From DASXTC01 sp036505635 (GTDB taxonomy: Bacteria > Acidobacteriota > Polarisedimenticolia > JACPZX01 > DASXTC01), in the NCBI GenBank assembly GCA_036505635.1, contig DASXTC010000009.1, forward strand, positions 6,601 to 70,600: a stretch of 64,000 nucleotides of DNA. Direction: 5' to 3'. Below are positions 1-10,998 of this stretch, piece after piece. A program made the position numbers and the translations under genes. The notes under the pieces were generated by a model, which saw nothing but the letters and a program-made list of their open reading frames with translations, searched no databases and was not told the DNA's origin. The first letter of the stretch is position 1. Every line of letters begins with the position of its first letter.

Positions 1-63
1 ATCATCCTGTTTCTGGCGGGCGATCTGGGGCGCGCCGGCGGCCCGCAGATCCCCCTGAGCTGA
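1..63 (+). CDS. C-terminal end of an unidentified protein (partial)
   Basis: An open frame enters at the left edge and runs 20 codons to a TGA at 61-63. It ends with residues like LGRAGGPQIPLS. Only the tail is visible and no family can be named. It is reported because the frame is open from base 1 and the stop is followed by a typical intergenic gap with the pilT promoter. It could equally be a chance open frame. Confidence 0.3.
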   Translation: MILFLAGDLGRAGGPQIPLS

Positions 64-169
64 GCGCCGCCGTCAGGACCTGGGCTGATTGTCGGGTTGC
101 TCGGCTCCGCATCGAGAGTCCGCTCCGGGCGCCTGAATTCACAATTGGGGCCTAAAATCGCGCCATTCT

Positions 170-198
170 TTGACTTCATGGGGATCGGATGATAGATT
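170..198 (+). promoter_or_regulatory. Predicted sigma-70 promoter of pilT
   Basis: TTGACT at 170-175 and TAGATT at 193-198 are separated by 17 bases. The expected transcription start is near 205, giving a leader of about 105 bases before the pilT ATG at 311. The spacing and -35 box are good; the -10 box matches 4 of 6. This is the pattern seen at most other predicted promoters in the window. Confidence 0.5.
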
Positions 199-310
199 TT
201 GCCCCTGTCCTTGCGGCACTTTCGCCCGCCGGAAGCGCGGATTCCGCCCGTGGAGCGCGTTCTCCAACCAGGTTCCGATCTCGACCAGGCCGCAGGTTCA
301 GGAGGATGAC

Positions 311-1480
311 ATGCACATCAATGACCTGCTCAAGATCGCCACGGAACGCGGCGCCTCCGATCTGCACCTGAAGGTCGGCAGCCATCCTGTCATCCGAGTC
401 CACGGAGATCTCCAGCCGCTCAGCGAGCTCAAACGTCTGATGCAGGAAGACACCATCGCGATGGCCTTCAGCATCATGAGCGGCCGGCAGAAACAGAAGT
501 TCAAGGACAACTATGAAATAGACATCGCATACTCGGTCCCCGGGCTGGGCCGCTTCCGCTGCAACATCTTCCAGCAGCGGGGGACGGTGGGGCTCGTTCT
601 GCGCGTCATCCCGGTGAAGATCCGCAGCTTCCAGGAGCTGCTGCTGCCGCCCATCCTGAAGACGATTGCGGAGGAGCGCAGGGGGATGATCCTGTGCACC
701 GGGACGACCGGCTCGGGCAAGTCGACCACCCTGGCCGCCATGATCGACTACATCAACTCCACGCGCACCGAGCACATCATGACGATCGAGGATCCGATCG
801 AGTTTCTCCACCGTGACAAGAAGAGCCTCATTAACCAGCGAGAGGTCGAGGTGGACACCAAGGCCTTCTCCCAGGCGCTCAGGTCGGCGCTGCGCCAGGA
901 CCCTGATGTCATCCTGGTGGGCGAGATGCGCGACTACGAGACGATCGAGACCGCCATCACCGCGGCCGAGACGGGTCACCTCGTGTTGTCCACGCTGCAC
1001 ACGCTCGACGCCACCGAAACGATCAACCGGATCATCTCCGTCTTCCCGCCGCACCAGCAGAAGCAGATCCGCCTTCAGCTCGCGGGGATCCTCAAGTCGG
1101 TCATCTCGATGCGGCTGCTGCCCAAGATGGACGGCAACGGGCGCGTGCCGGCCATCGAAGTGCTGAGGACCACCGGTTACATCCGCGATTGCATCGAGAA
1201 CAAGGAAAAGACCAAGCTGATCCGCGAGGCGATCGCCGCCGGCACCTCCCAGTACGGGATGCAGACCTTCGACCAGTCGATCTACCAGCTCTACACGAAG
1301 GACCTCATCTCGCTGGACGAGGCGCTGCGCCGCGCCACCAACCCGGACGAGTTCAAGCTCAAAATTCAGGGGATTCACTCAACCGCCGACGCCGCCTCCG
1401 CGGAGATGGAGTCGACCCTGCAGACGGACGACGAGTTCGGCCCCGAGGATCCCGGTTCGCCGTTCGCGCTGGCGCGCTGA
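311..1480 (+). CDS. pilT: Type IV pilus retraction ATPase PilT
   Basis: Hexameric cytoplasmic ATPase that powers pilus retraction and twitching motility. The 389-residue product has the family's usual length. An N-terminal PAS-like domain (about 1-100) precedes the RecA-like core, with Walker A GTTGSGKST at about 131-139, a Walker B-type stretch DPDVILVGEMRD at about 197-208, and the His box TGHLVLSTLHT at about 221-231. The chosen ATG has GGAGGA 5-7 bases upstream and starts with the family-typical MHINDLLKIA. An upstream in-frame start would lie inside the promoter. No other pilus gene is present, so PilB and the pilins must be elsewhere. PilU is a possible paralog, but the sequence reads as PilT. 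Confidence 0.95.
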   Translation: MHINDLLKIATERGASDLHLKVGSHPVIRVHGDLQPLSELKRLMQEDTIAMAFSIMSGRQKQKFKDNYEIDIAYSVPGLGRFRCNIFQQRGTVGLVLRVIPVKIRSFQELLLPPILKTIAEERRGMILCTGTTGSGKSTTLAAMIDYINSTRTEHIMTIEDPIEFLHRDKKSLINQREVEVDTKAFSQALRSALRQDPDVILVGEMRDYETIETAITAAETGHLVLSTLHTLDATETINRIISVFPPHQQKQIRLQLAGILKSVISMRLLPKMDGNGRVPAIEVLRTTGYIRDCIENKEKTKLIREAIAAGTSQYGMQTFDQSIYQLYTKDLISLDEALRRATNPDEFKLKIQGIHSTADAASAEMESTLQTDDEFGPEDPGSPFALAR

Positions 1481-2075
1481 ATGCCGCGAACCGGCGGCGT
1501 TCTCGGGCGCGGTCCGGCAGGGCGCGCGCCGGCGCGCCGCGGAAGGGCGAGCGCCGTGCCGGGCCCCCCGGCCGCCGATCCATACGAGACCGCCGTGCGG
1601 TACCTTGCGCACCGGGCGCGGACCATCGCCGAGGTGCGCAAACTCCTTCGCTCGAGGGGGTGCGGTGCCTCGGCGATCACGTCGGTCATCGCGCGTCTGA
1701 CGGGACAGGGGTACCTGGACGATCGGGGCTACGTGGAGCGCTACGTGGCATCGACGGCCTCCTCGAGACCCAGTGGACGGCGCCGCCTCGAGCAGGACCT
1801 CCTGCGCCGGGGGGTCACGCGGTCGATCCTGGACGAAGTGCTTGCCCGCTCCTTCGGCGAGCGGGAGGAGGCGGCCGCCCTCGACGTCGCGCTGGCGAAG
1901 GCCATGAAGGGAACACGTGGTCCGCTCGATGACGCGGCCCGGCGGAGGATCGCGGCGCGTCTGATGCGACGCGGGTTCAGGCCGGACCGCGTGATGCGGG
2001 CGCTGGCCGCCGGGGAGGCCGCGGCCTCCCGGGACATCGAGGAGGATTGGCACGAAAGGGAGGAAGGCGGCGTCG

Positions 2076-2089
<14 letters not shown>
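1481..2089 (+). CDS. recX: Regulatory protein RecX family
   Basis: RecX binds and modulates RecA filaments during recombination and SOS. The product is about 202 residues of short helical repeats rich in Arg, with RecX-like stretches such as YLAHRARTIAEVRKLLRSRG and LTGQGYLDDRGYVERYV. The ATG directly abuts the pilT stop; a GTG near 1556 would remove a low-complexity Arg/Ala N-terminus and may be the true start. The 3' end overlaps alaS by 14 bases, so the genes are probably cotranscribed. recA-recX-alaS is a common order in other bacteria, but here pilT takes the place of recA. Confidence 0.8.
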
Positions 2090-4762
<2,673 letters not shown>

Positions 4763-4766
<4 letters not shown>

Positions 4767-5500
4767 CACCGGCGCGCAGGATGACGCAGCGCTTCACGCG
4801 GCTCCTCCTCGTCGCGGCGGCGGCGTTCCTGGCGGGCGAGGCCCGCGCGGACATCGAGGTCCGCCGTCTCGAAGGGGAGAGCCTGTTCGTCAGCCGTCCC
4901 ATCCGCAAGCCGGGCACCATCGCTCCGTCGCGCCAGCGCGGGCGCGGTTTTGTCGTCCCGCCGGGCGAGCTGGTGGGTCTGATCGCCGACGTGAGCCGCC
5001 GCTACGAGATGGACCCAAGTCTCATCACGACCGTCGTGGGGGTCGAGTCGGGATTCAACCACCTGGCGGTCTCGCCCAAGGGGGCACGTGGCCTCATGCA
5101 GCTCATGCCGACCACCGCCAGGCAGTACGGCGTCCGCGACGTGCACGATGCGCGGGAGAACCTGGAGGGGGGCGTCGCATACCTCAAGGATCTCCTGCGC
5201 CGGTACAACGGCGACTTGAAGCTCGCGCTGGCGGCCTACAACGCCGGCCCGCAGGCCGTTGAGCACGCGGCAGGCGTGCCGAACTACCGCGAGACGCGCG
5301 ACTACCTCCAGCGGATCGAGTCGCGATATGGCGGGAACCTGGGGCCTGCTACGGGGGAGGGCGCGATCGGCGCCACCGCCCCGCGGCGGGCCAACGGACC
5401 GATCCACGCGACGCGCGACCGTGACGGAACCATCGTCGCGACGAACGTGGGCGGCAAGCGGGGCCGGATCGTCCGGAGGCCCGCCGCGCCGCGCCCGTGA
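4763..5500 (+). CDS. Secreted lytic transglycosylase, SLT family
   Basis: Cleaves the MurNAc-GlcNAc bond of peptidoglycan in the periplasm. The 245-residue protein has a signal peptide (residues 1-29, likely cut after GEARA). The Slt70-type domain at about 70-195 has the catalytic Glu95 in GVESGFNH, then GARGLMQLMPTTA and ALAAYNAGP. The C-terminal 50 residues are basic and of low complexity. The start overlaps the alaS stop. A second SLT enzyme with a different N-terminus is encoded at 39681-40460. Confidence 0.9.
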
Positions 5501-5501
5501 G

Positions 5502-6485
5502 ATGGGGTCTACGGACTTCATCGGGCGGCTGCGCAAGATCGATCTTCACATCCACCTGGAAGGTTCCCTGAGCCGCTCGACGCTGGCCGCGCTGGCCGCG
5601 CGCCATCGCCTCGCCGTGCCGCCCCTGCGCGCGTTTACGGGGATGGGCGGTTTTCTCAAGTCGTTCGGCGCCGTCTGTGATCTGATGGTCGATCCGGAGG
5701 ACTTCGAGAGGGCGGCGAACGACCTGTTCGAGCAGGCCCGGCGCGGACGCGTCGCGCACATGGAGGTCCTTTTCTCCCCGCAGGTCTTCATGCGCCGGGG
5801 CGTGCCGCTCGATTCGATCCTCCGCGGGCTGACGCGCGCGCGTCGCCGCGCGATGCGGCGCCCCGGGCTCAGCATCGTCTACATCATGGACGGGGTGCGC
5901 CAGTGGGGGGGGGACTGGTTCGAGCAGGTCGTTTCCTCGTCGGCCCCCTATGCGGGACGGGGGCTGGCCGGGATCGGCGTCGGTGGGGACGAATCGGCGC
6001 TGCCGGCCCGCGCCTTCGCGCGGGCCTTCCGGGCGGCCAGAGATCTCGGGCTGCGCTCCACGGTCCACGCGGGAGAGTCGGCCGGCCCGGAATCGGTGCG
6101 CGAGGCGCTGCGTCATCTCGCTCCCGATCGCATCGGCCACGGCATCGGGGCGGCCGACGATCCGCGCCTGGTCTCCGAGCTGGCGCGGCGCGGCCTCGCG
6201 CTGGAAATCTGCCCGACGAGCAACGTGGCGACCGGCGTGGTCTCCTCGATGAGCCTCCATCCGGTTCGCAAGCTGCTCGACGCGGGTGTCGCCGTAACCC
6301 TTAACTCGGACGACGGCGCCTTCTTCGGCACCAACGTGACGCGCGAGCTGAGGCTGGCCTCACGGAGCTTCTCGTTCACTCGCGACGAGATCCTCCGGGT
6401 GACGCTCAACGCCGCGCGCGCCGCGTTCCTGCCGGCGGCGTTCCGACTCAGGCTTGAGAGAGCCATCCACCGCAGCGTCTCCTGA
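5502..6485 (+). CDS. add: Adenosine deaminase-family amidohydrolase
   Basis: Zinc-dependent hydrolase that deaminates adenosine or a related purine. It has 327 residues, starting at the ATG one base after the upstream stop so that the metal motif DLHIHLEGS falls at residues 14-22. Further family motifs are HAGES near 189-193, RIGHGI, CPTSN, and the catalytic pair in NSDD near 268-271. Members of this family also act on adenine or 6-aminofutalosine (menaquinone pathway); no menaquinone gene is near enough to decide. It is the last gene of the pilT-side operon and converges with the AraC gene. Confidence 0.85.
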   Translation: MGSTDFIGRLRKIDLHIHLEGSLSRSTLAALAARHRLAVPPLRAFTGMGGFLKSFGAVCDLMVDPEDFERAANDLFEQARRGRVAHMEVLFSPQVFMRRGVPLDSILRGLTRARRRAMRRPGLSIVYIMDGVRQWGGDWFEQVVSSSAPYAGRGLAGIGVGGDESALPARAFARAFRAARDLGLRSTVHAGESAGPESVREALRHLAPDRIGHGIGAADDPRLVSELARRGLALEICPTSNVATGVVSSMSLHPVRKLLDAGVAVTLNSDDGAFFGTNVTRELRLASRSFSFTRDEILRVTLNAARAAFLPAAFRLRLERAIHRSVS

Positions 6486-6508
6486 GCGATTGACGGGACG
6501 AACGCGAC

Positions 6509-7306
6509 TCAGGTGGGGATCGCCGCAAGGGGTCTGCGAGCGGCGGCGCGGATCTGCCGGAACCGCTTGGGGGATGTCTTCTGGTACTTGACGAAATTGC
6601 GGTGGAAATCGCGGTAGTTCTGGTATCCGACCAGGTAGGCGATCTCCGAGACCGTCTTGTCGCCCGTCACCAGAAATCTCTCGGCCTCCCGCATGCGTGT
6701 CCGGTGGATGAACTCGGTCACGGTGAGGCTGCAGTGCTTCCGGAACAGGTGGGAGAGGTAATTACGCGAGACTCCGACCGCCTCGGCGATCTCCGTGAGG
6801 GAGATCTTGCCTGTGTAATGCTCGCGGACATAGGCCTTCACGCGCTCGACTGAAGGATGGCACGCCGGGGCCTGAACGCCCAGAAGGCTCGTCGCGGCCT
6901 CGTAGGCGGACCAGAAGGCCCAGAGCAGGTCCTCTCTCGTTTTCGCCGAGGCGAACTTGCGGACCGTCGTCATCCTCTCCGCCACCGGCCTCGGCGGCAG
7001 CCCCTGATGATCCGCGACGACCCGCTCGACCCTGCTGAGGATGTCGTACAGGAGGTATGACGCGTGCGAGTGCTCGGGGGTCCTGTCGAGGGTTTCCTTC
7101 AGGATGTTCTCGAAGGCGGAGCGGGCGGCCGGCAGATCGAGCAGGATCAGGCTGCGGAACGGATCGTCGCCGGCGGCCCCGCGGCGCGATATGAAGAGCG
7201 CGGCCTCGTCGGCCGACCCCTCATCGATGGGGTATCGCTCGTCCACCGAGATGTTTCCTCCACGCGCGGGGCAGCGCGCAGAAGCGGACTCGCCGTTCAC
7301 ACACAT
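6509..7306 (-). CDS. AraC-family transcriptional regulator
   Basis: The C-terminal 105 residues form the two-helix-turn-helix AraC DNA-binding domain, with ISLTEIAEAVGVSRNYLSHLF and later VSEIAYLVGYQNYRDFHRNF, the family signature. The N-terminal 150 residues show no cupin or receiver motif I can recognise and may be an unassigned sensor or dimerisation domain. A GTG directly upstream of the ATG at 7306 is an alternative start. It stands alone on the minus strand behind its own strong promoter. The target is unknown; the phosphohexomutase upstream is a neighbour candidate only. Confidence 0.88.
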   Translation of the reverse strand: MCVNGESASARCPARGGNISVDERYPIDEGSADEAALFISRRGAAGDDPFRSLILLDLPAARSAFENILKETLDRTPEHSHASYLLYDILSRVERVVADHQGLPPRPVAERMTTVRKFASAKTREDLLWAFWSAYEAATSLLGVQAPACHPSVERVKAYVREHYTGKISLTEIAEAVGVSRNYLSHLFRKHCSLTVTEFIHRTRMREAERFLVTGDKTVSEIAYLVGYQNYRDFHRNFVKYQKTSPKRFRQIRAAARRPLAAIPT

Positions 7307-7386
7307 CACCGCTCCGGCGCCTGGCCGGTCCCGCGGCGTGAGAGCCGGTTCATCTGCGTGGTTGGGCGAAGGGGAGACCCGGAGTG

Positions 7387-7416
7387 AATATACCGGTCAT
7401 TTCGAGAGGCTGTCAA
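7387..7416 (-). promoter_or_regulatory. Predicted sigma-70 promoter of the AraC-type gene
   Basis: On the minus strand, TTGACA (7416-7411) is followed after 18 bases by TATATT (7392-7387). This is a near-consensus pair about 80 bases upstream of the start. The -35 box overlaps the stop codon of the phosphohexomutase gene, so the regulator can be expressed independently of it. Confidence 0.65.
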
Positions 7417-8816
7417 GGAAACAATGACAGCGCTTCGTGCATCACCGCGTCGAGGCGATCGAGGGTCGGCGCCTCCGAGTAGACGCGCAGCACCGGCTCG
7501 GTGCCGGAGGCTCGGAAGAGGATCCAGCCTTCGTCGCCGAACAGGAGCTTGAGCCCATCCAGGTCGTCGTATCCGGTGACCTTCATTCCTCCCAGGGTGG
7601 CGGGGGGCCGGACCTTGAGGCGCTCGACGAGACGGCGTCCCTCCTCCGGCGCGCAGGCAAGGTCGCGCCTGCGATAGTGCAGCTCCCCGAACTGCCGCGT
7701 CATGTGAGCGACGATCTCGGAGAGGGGTTTGCCCTCGTCCACCATCGCCTGCAGGAGCATCAGGCTGACCAGAGTGCCGTCCCGCTCGGGAATGTACCCT
7801 TCCACGCCAATCCCACCGCTCTCCTCGCCGCCCAGCAGCATCCGGCCGGCACGCATCTCCCCCGCGATGTACTTGAAGCCGACGGGGAAGACCGAAAAGG
7901 GCAGACCGTGGTGTTTCGCGATCCGATCCAGCAGAAGCGTGTTGGCAAAGGTCTTCCCGAGGGGGCCCCTCCGGCCCTTCTTCAACAGGCTCAGCGCCAG
8001 CAGGGGCGCGATCCGCAGCGGCGAGATGAACTGTCCCTTCTCGTCGAACGCTCCGATCCGGTCGCCATCCCCGTCTGTGGCGAAGCCGACGTCGGCCCCC
8101 GACGCCGTCACGGCCCGGCGCAGCTCCTCGAGGTTCTGCTCGAGAGGCTCCGGGTGCAGACCCCCGAAGAGCGGGTCCGGCTCCGGATGGAGAGTGGCGA
8201 CTGTGGCCGAGCCGTCCTTGAGAAGCTCCGCCAGGATGGTGCCGCACGCGCCGTGCATCGGATCGGTGACGACCTTGAGCCCGGACCTGCGGATCGCATC
8301 CAGGTCGACCATACGCGCCAGTCTGTCCCGATGCGCCTCCCTGAACGAGCCTTCATCGAGGAGACCGCGACTGCGGCCCAGCTCAAGAGAGAGCGCCGCC
8401 GGAAGCTCCGCCGGAATCCTCGATTCGCATGCGGCCGTGAGCTCCTGACCCGCGCTCGAACCGGTCCGATCCTTGACCTTCACACCGTTGTACGCAGCCG
8501 GGTTGTGGCTCGCCGTGATCACGACCGCGAACCCGGCACCGGTGGCCACCACCTGGCAGGATGCGGCGGGGGTCGGACAGGGCTGGTCGGCCAGCGTCAC
8601 GCGCACTCCCGCGCCCATGAACGTCTCGGCCGCGGCCTCGGCGAATCGCCTCGACAGGAAGCGTGTGTCGTACCCCACCACCGCGGCGCCGCTCGTGGCC
8701 CCCCCGGCCTCGCGCATCGCCCGCGCTATCCCGGAGGCCATCCGGCGGACATTCGCGAAGGTGAACTCCTCCCCGATGATCGCGCGCCACCCGTCCGTCC
8801 CGAACTTCAGTGTCAT
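7413..8816 (-). CDS. Phosphoglucomutase/phosphomannomutase family enzyme
   Basis: Alpha-D-phosphohexomutase that interconverts hexose 1- and 6-phosphates. The 467-residue product begins MTLKFGTDGWRAIIGEEFT. It has the phosphoserine loop TASHNP (Ser103), the metal loop TDGDGDR (about 247-253), the sugar-specificity loop GGEESGGIG and the C-terminal phosphate-binding RASGTEP. The chosen ATG gives the canonical N-terminus; the frame stays open upstream but that part is non-homologous. Substrate (glucose, mannose or glucosamine) cannot be fixed from sequence alone, though the GEESGG loop is more like glucose/mannose enzymes than GlmM. Confidence 0.9.
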   Translation of the reverse strand: MTLKFGTDGWRAIIGEEFTFANVRRMASGIARAMREAGGATSGAAVVGYDTRFLSRRFAEAAAETFMGAGVRVTLADQPCPTPAASCQVVATGAGFAVVITASHNPAAYNGVKVKDRTGSSAGQELTAACESRIPAELPAALSLELGRSRGLLDEGSFREAHRDRLARMVDLDAIRRSGLKVVTDPMHGACGTILAELLKDGSATVATLHPEPDPLFGGLHPEPLEQNLEELRRAVTASGADVGFATDGDGDRIGAFDEKGQFISPLRIAPLLALSLLKKGRRGPLGKTFANTLLLDRIAKHHGLPFSVFPVGFKYIAGEMRAGRMLLGGEESGGIGVEGYIPERDGTLVSLMLLQAMVDEGKPLSEIVAHMTRQFGELHYRRRDLACAPEEGRRLVERLKVRPPATLGGMKVTGYDDLDGLKLLFGDEGWILFRASGTEPVLRVYSEAPTLDRLDAVMHEALSLFP

Positions 8817-8935
8817 CGGCCCGATCCCATTCCAATCTGGTGCGACTGTCGATTCACAACGACAGGGCGCGACCGTAACACAGCGCCCGGGCGGGCGGCA
8901 AGGCGCGACCCCGCATCCCTCAGAAATCACGGTGT

Positions 8936-8965
8936 TTGACCCTTCCTTGCGGCTGATGTTAAGGT
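8936..8965 (+). promoter_or_regulatory. Possible promoter upstream of pgsA
   Basis: TTGACC at 8936-8941 and TAAGGT at 8960-8965 are 18 bases apart, in the 253-base divergent gap between the phosphohexomutase and pgsA genes. The leader would be about 100 bases. The -10 box is weak. Nothing else was recognised in this gap. Confidence 0.4.
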
Positions 8966-9069
8966 GCCTCGCCCCGCCCGGCGAGGTTGCGCCGGCAGCA
9001 GAACTCCGGAGTTTCCGCCGAGGCGATCGACTCTTCATTTCTCCCACATCCGGGTCAGGCGCGAGGGTC

Positions 9070-9654
9070 ATGGATAAGGGGCGCGTGGTAAATCTGCCCA
9101 ACTCCCTTACACTGCTCCGGATCTTCCTCGTCCCGATCCTCGTCGTGATCCTCCTGACGAAGTTCGAGGGCAAGGAGCTCTGGGGGGTCGCCGTCTTCCT
9201 GGTGGCGGCGCTCACCGACTTTCTGGACGGGTATCTGGCGCGCCGGAGAGGCGAGGTCACGACCCTGGGCATGCTGCTCGATCCTGTGGCCGACAAGCTC
9301 CTCGTCTCGGCCGCCTTCATCTCCCTGGTGGAGATGAATCAGGCCCCGGCCTGGATCGTCGTGATCATCATCGGACGGGAGTTCGCGGTCATGGGGCTGC
9401 GCAGCATTGCCTCGAGCCAGCACATCACGATCCCGGCCTCCATCTGGGGAAAGTACAAGATGGGCTCGCAGGTGGTCACCATCGTCCTGTTGATCTTCGG
9501 GGATCACGAGTGGGGGCCCGCGGCAGCCATCGGGACCAGGTCGGACATCCTCGGGTGGTGGGCGCTCCGGTTCGTGGTTGTCGTGGCGGTCCTCTCGGCG
9601 GTCGACTACTTCGTGAAGTTCTCGCGCGTCTTCATGGCGCGCGAGGAAGGCTGA
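9070..9654 (+). CDS. pgsA: CDP-diacylglycerol-glycerol-3-phosphate 3-phosphatidyltransferase
   Basis: Integral membrane enzyme making phosphatidylglycerol phosphate from CDP-diacylglycerol and glycerol 3-phosphate. The 194 residues contain the full CDP-alcohol phosphotransferase motif D-x2-DG-x2-AR-x8-G-x3-D-x3-D in DFLDGYLARRRG...GMLLDPVAD, and several hydrophobic segments. The ATG was chosen because MDKGRVVNLPNSLTLLRIFL is the family-typical beginning. It opens a run of lipid genes (pgsA, DUF502, plsC-like, then plsY and gpsA). Confidence 0.92.
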   Translation: MDKGRVVNLPNSLTLLRIFLVPILVVILLTKFEGKELWGVAVFLVAALTDFLDGYLARRRGEVTTLGMLLDPVADKLLVSAAFISLVEMNQAPAWIVVIIIGREFAVMGLRSIASSQHITIPASIWGKYKMGSQVVTIVLLIFGDHEWGPAAAIGTRSDILGWWALRFVVVVAVLSAVDYFVKFSRVFMAREEG

Positions 9655-9664
9655 GGTCACGCCC

Positions 9665-10324
9665 GTGCTGGCCTCCGTACGCAGTACCTTCGTTCGCGGG
9701 CTGCTCCTGCTCCTGCCGCTCGCGATCACCTGGGTGGTGCTGCGCTGGGTCTTCCGTCTGGTGATGGGCTTCAGCGCGCCGCTGGCGAGCTGGATGCTGG
9801 CGCTCCTGGGCACGGCGTCCCCGGAGACCAACCCGATCTTCCCCTGGCTCACGCCGGTGATCGCCCTCGTCCTCACCGTGGGTCTCGTGATGCTGGTGGG
9901 CCTGGTTGGAGGCAACTACGTGGGGCGCAGGGTGATCGCCTGGTTCGACCATCTCCTGCTGAAGGTGCCGCTGGTGAAGTGGCTTTACGGCTCGGCACGG
10001 CAGCTCATGGACGCCTTCGTGGCGACCGGAGCCGGCGCGTTCCACGAGGTGGTCTTCGTCGAATACCCTCGTCTCGGCATGTGGTGCCTCGGGTTCGTGA
10101 CGGCGCCGGCCGGCAGACTCCCGGGAGCCTCCGGTTCCACCGGTGAGGAGTCGGTCTACGTCTTCCTTCCCACGACGCCCAATCCGACCTCCGGCTACAC
10201 CGCCCTCGTGCCGCGGTCCCAGGTGCATCCAGCGGACATGACGGTGGATGAGGGACTCAAGCTGATCGTCTCCGGCGGCTTCATCGCCCCGGCGCCAAGG
10301 AACCGCGAGGGGCGAAGGCCATGA
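9665..10324 (+). CDS. DUF502 family membrane protein
   Basis: A 219-residue protein with two predicted membrane segments (about 10-36 and 60-85), followed by a soluble part with motifs typical of DUF502, such as KVPLVKWLYGSARQLMDA and VFLPTTPNPTSGY. The family's function is not established. The start is GTG. The 3' end overlaps the acyltransferase gene by four bases, which ties it to membrane lipid genes here. Confidence 0.85.
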   Translation: MLASVRSTFVRGLLLLLPLAITWVVLRWVFRLVMGFSAPLASWMLALLGTASPETNPIFPWLTPVIALVLTVGLVMLVGLVGGNYVGRRVIAWFDHLLLKVPLVKWLYGSARQLMDAFVATGAGAFHEVVFVEYPRLGMWCLGFVTAPAGRLPGASGSTGEESVYVFLPTTPNPTSGYTALVPRSQVHPADMTVDEGLKLIVSGGFIAPAPRNREGRRP

Positions 10325-10998
10325 GACGGCTCAAGGTCGCCTTCTATTGGACGATCAAGACGATCGCCTGGCCCGTCACGCGGGCCTACGTCCGGCTGCG
10401 GGTCATCGGGGGCGGTAACGTCCCCGCGACGGGTCCCTGCCTCCTGGTGGCCAACCATGTCTCCTTCGTGGATCCCGTGGTGCTGGGGAGCGCCTTTCCG
10501 CGCCGCATCATCTTCATGATCACCAGACCGATCTACCGCCTCAGACGGCTCACCTGGTTCTATTACATGATGGACACCATCCCGGTGGCCTTCGACGTTC
10601 CCGATCCGGGGGCCATGAAGGCGGCGCTCCGCGCGCTCAGGGCGGGCCGGGTGGTGGGGATCTTCCCGGAGGGGCAGAGGATGCCCGACGGAAACCTCGG
10701 GCAGGGCAAGTCCGGGGCCGCGATGATCGCGGCCCGCAGCGGAGCGCCCGTGATCCCCGCGGCGATCATCGGCGCCCACGGTGTGATGCCGGTCGGGTCG
10801 GCCTTCCCGCGCCCCAGGCAGGTCCGCGTCGTCTTCGGCGAGCCATTCCGATTTCTTCCGTACGAAGGGCGCCGGCCGCCGCGCGAGCAGATGGACGCCT
10901 TCGCCGACCGGATCATGCAGAGCATCGCGGACCTCATGACACCCGAGGAGGCCGCCATGGATGCGCCCGCCGGCACCCGCCGGAGATCGTCGGGATGA
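10321..10998 (+). CDS. plsC: 1-acyl-sn-glycerol-3-phosphate acyltransferase (PlsC-like)
   Basis: Membrane-associated acyltransferase of the PlsC family, probably making phosphatidic acid from lysophosphatidic acid. Its 225 residues have the catalytic NHVSFVD (HX4D, His46-Asp51) and the phosphate-binding GIFPEGQRM near residue 115-125. One N-terminal hydrophobic segment is present. Overlaps with DUF502 and cinA indicate one operon. Some homologs acylate other lysolipids, so substrate is inferred. Confidence 0.88.
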   Translation: MRRLKVAFYWTIKTIAWPVTRAYVRLRVIGGGNVPATGPCLLVANHVSFVDPVVLGSAFPRRIIFMITRPIYRLRRLTWFYYMMDTIPVAFDVPDPGAMKAALRALRAGRVVGIFPEGQRMPDGNLGQGKSGAAMIAARSGAPVIPAAIIGAHGVMPVGSAFPRPRQVRVVFGEPFRFLPYEGRRPPREQMDAFADRIMQSIADLMTPEEAAMDAPAGTRRRSSG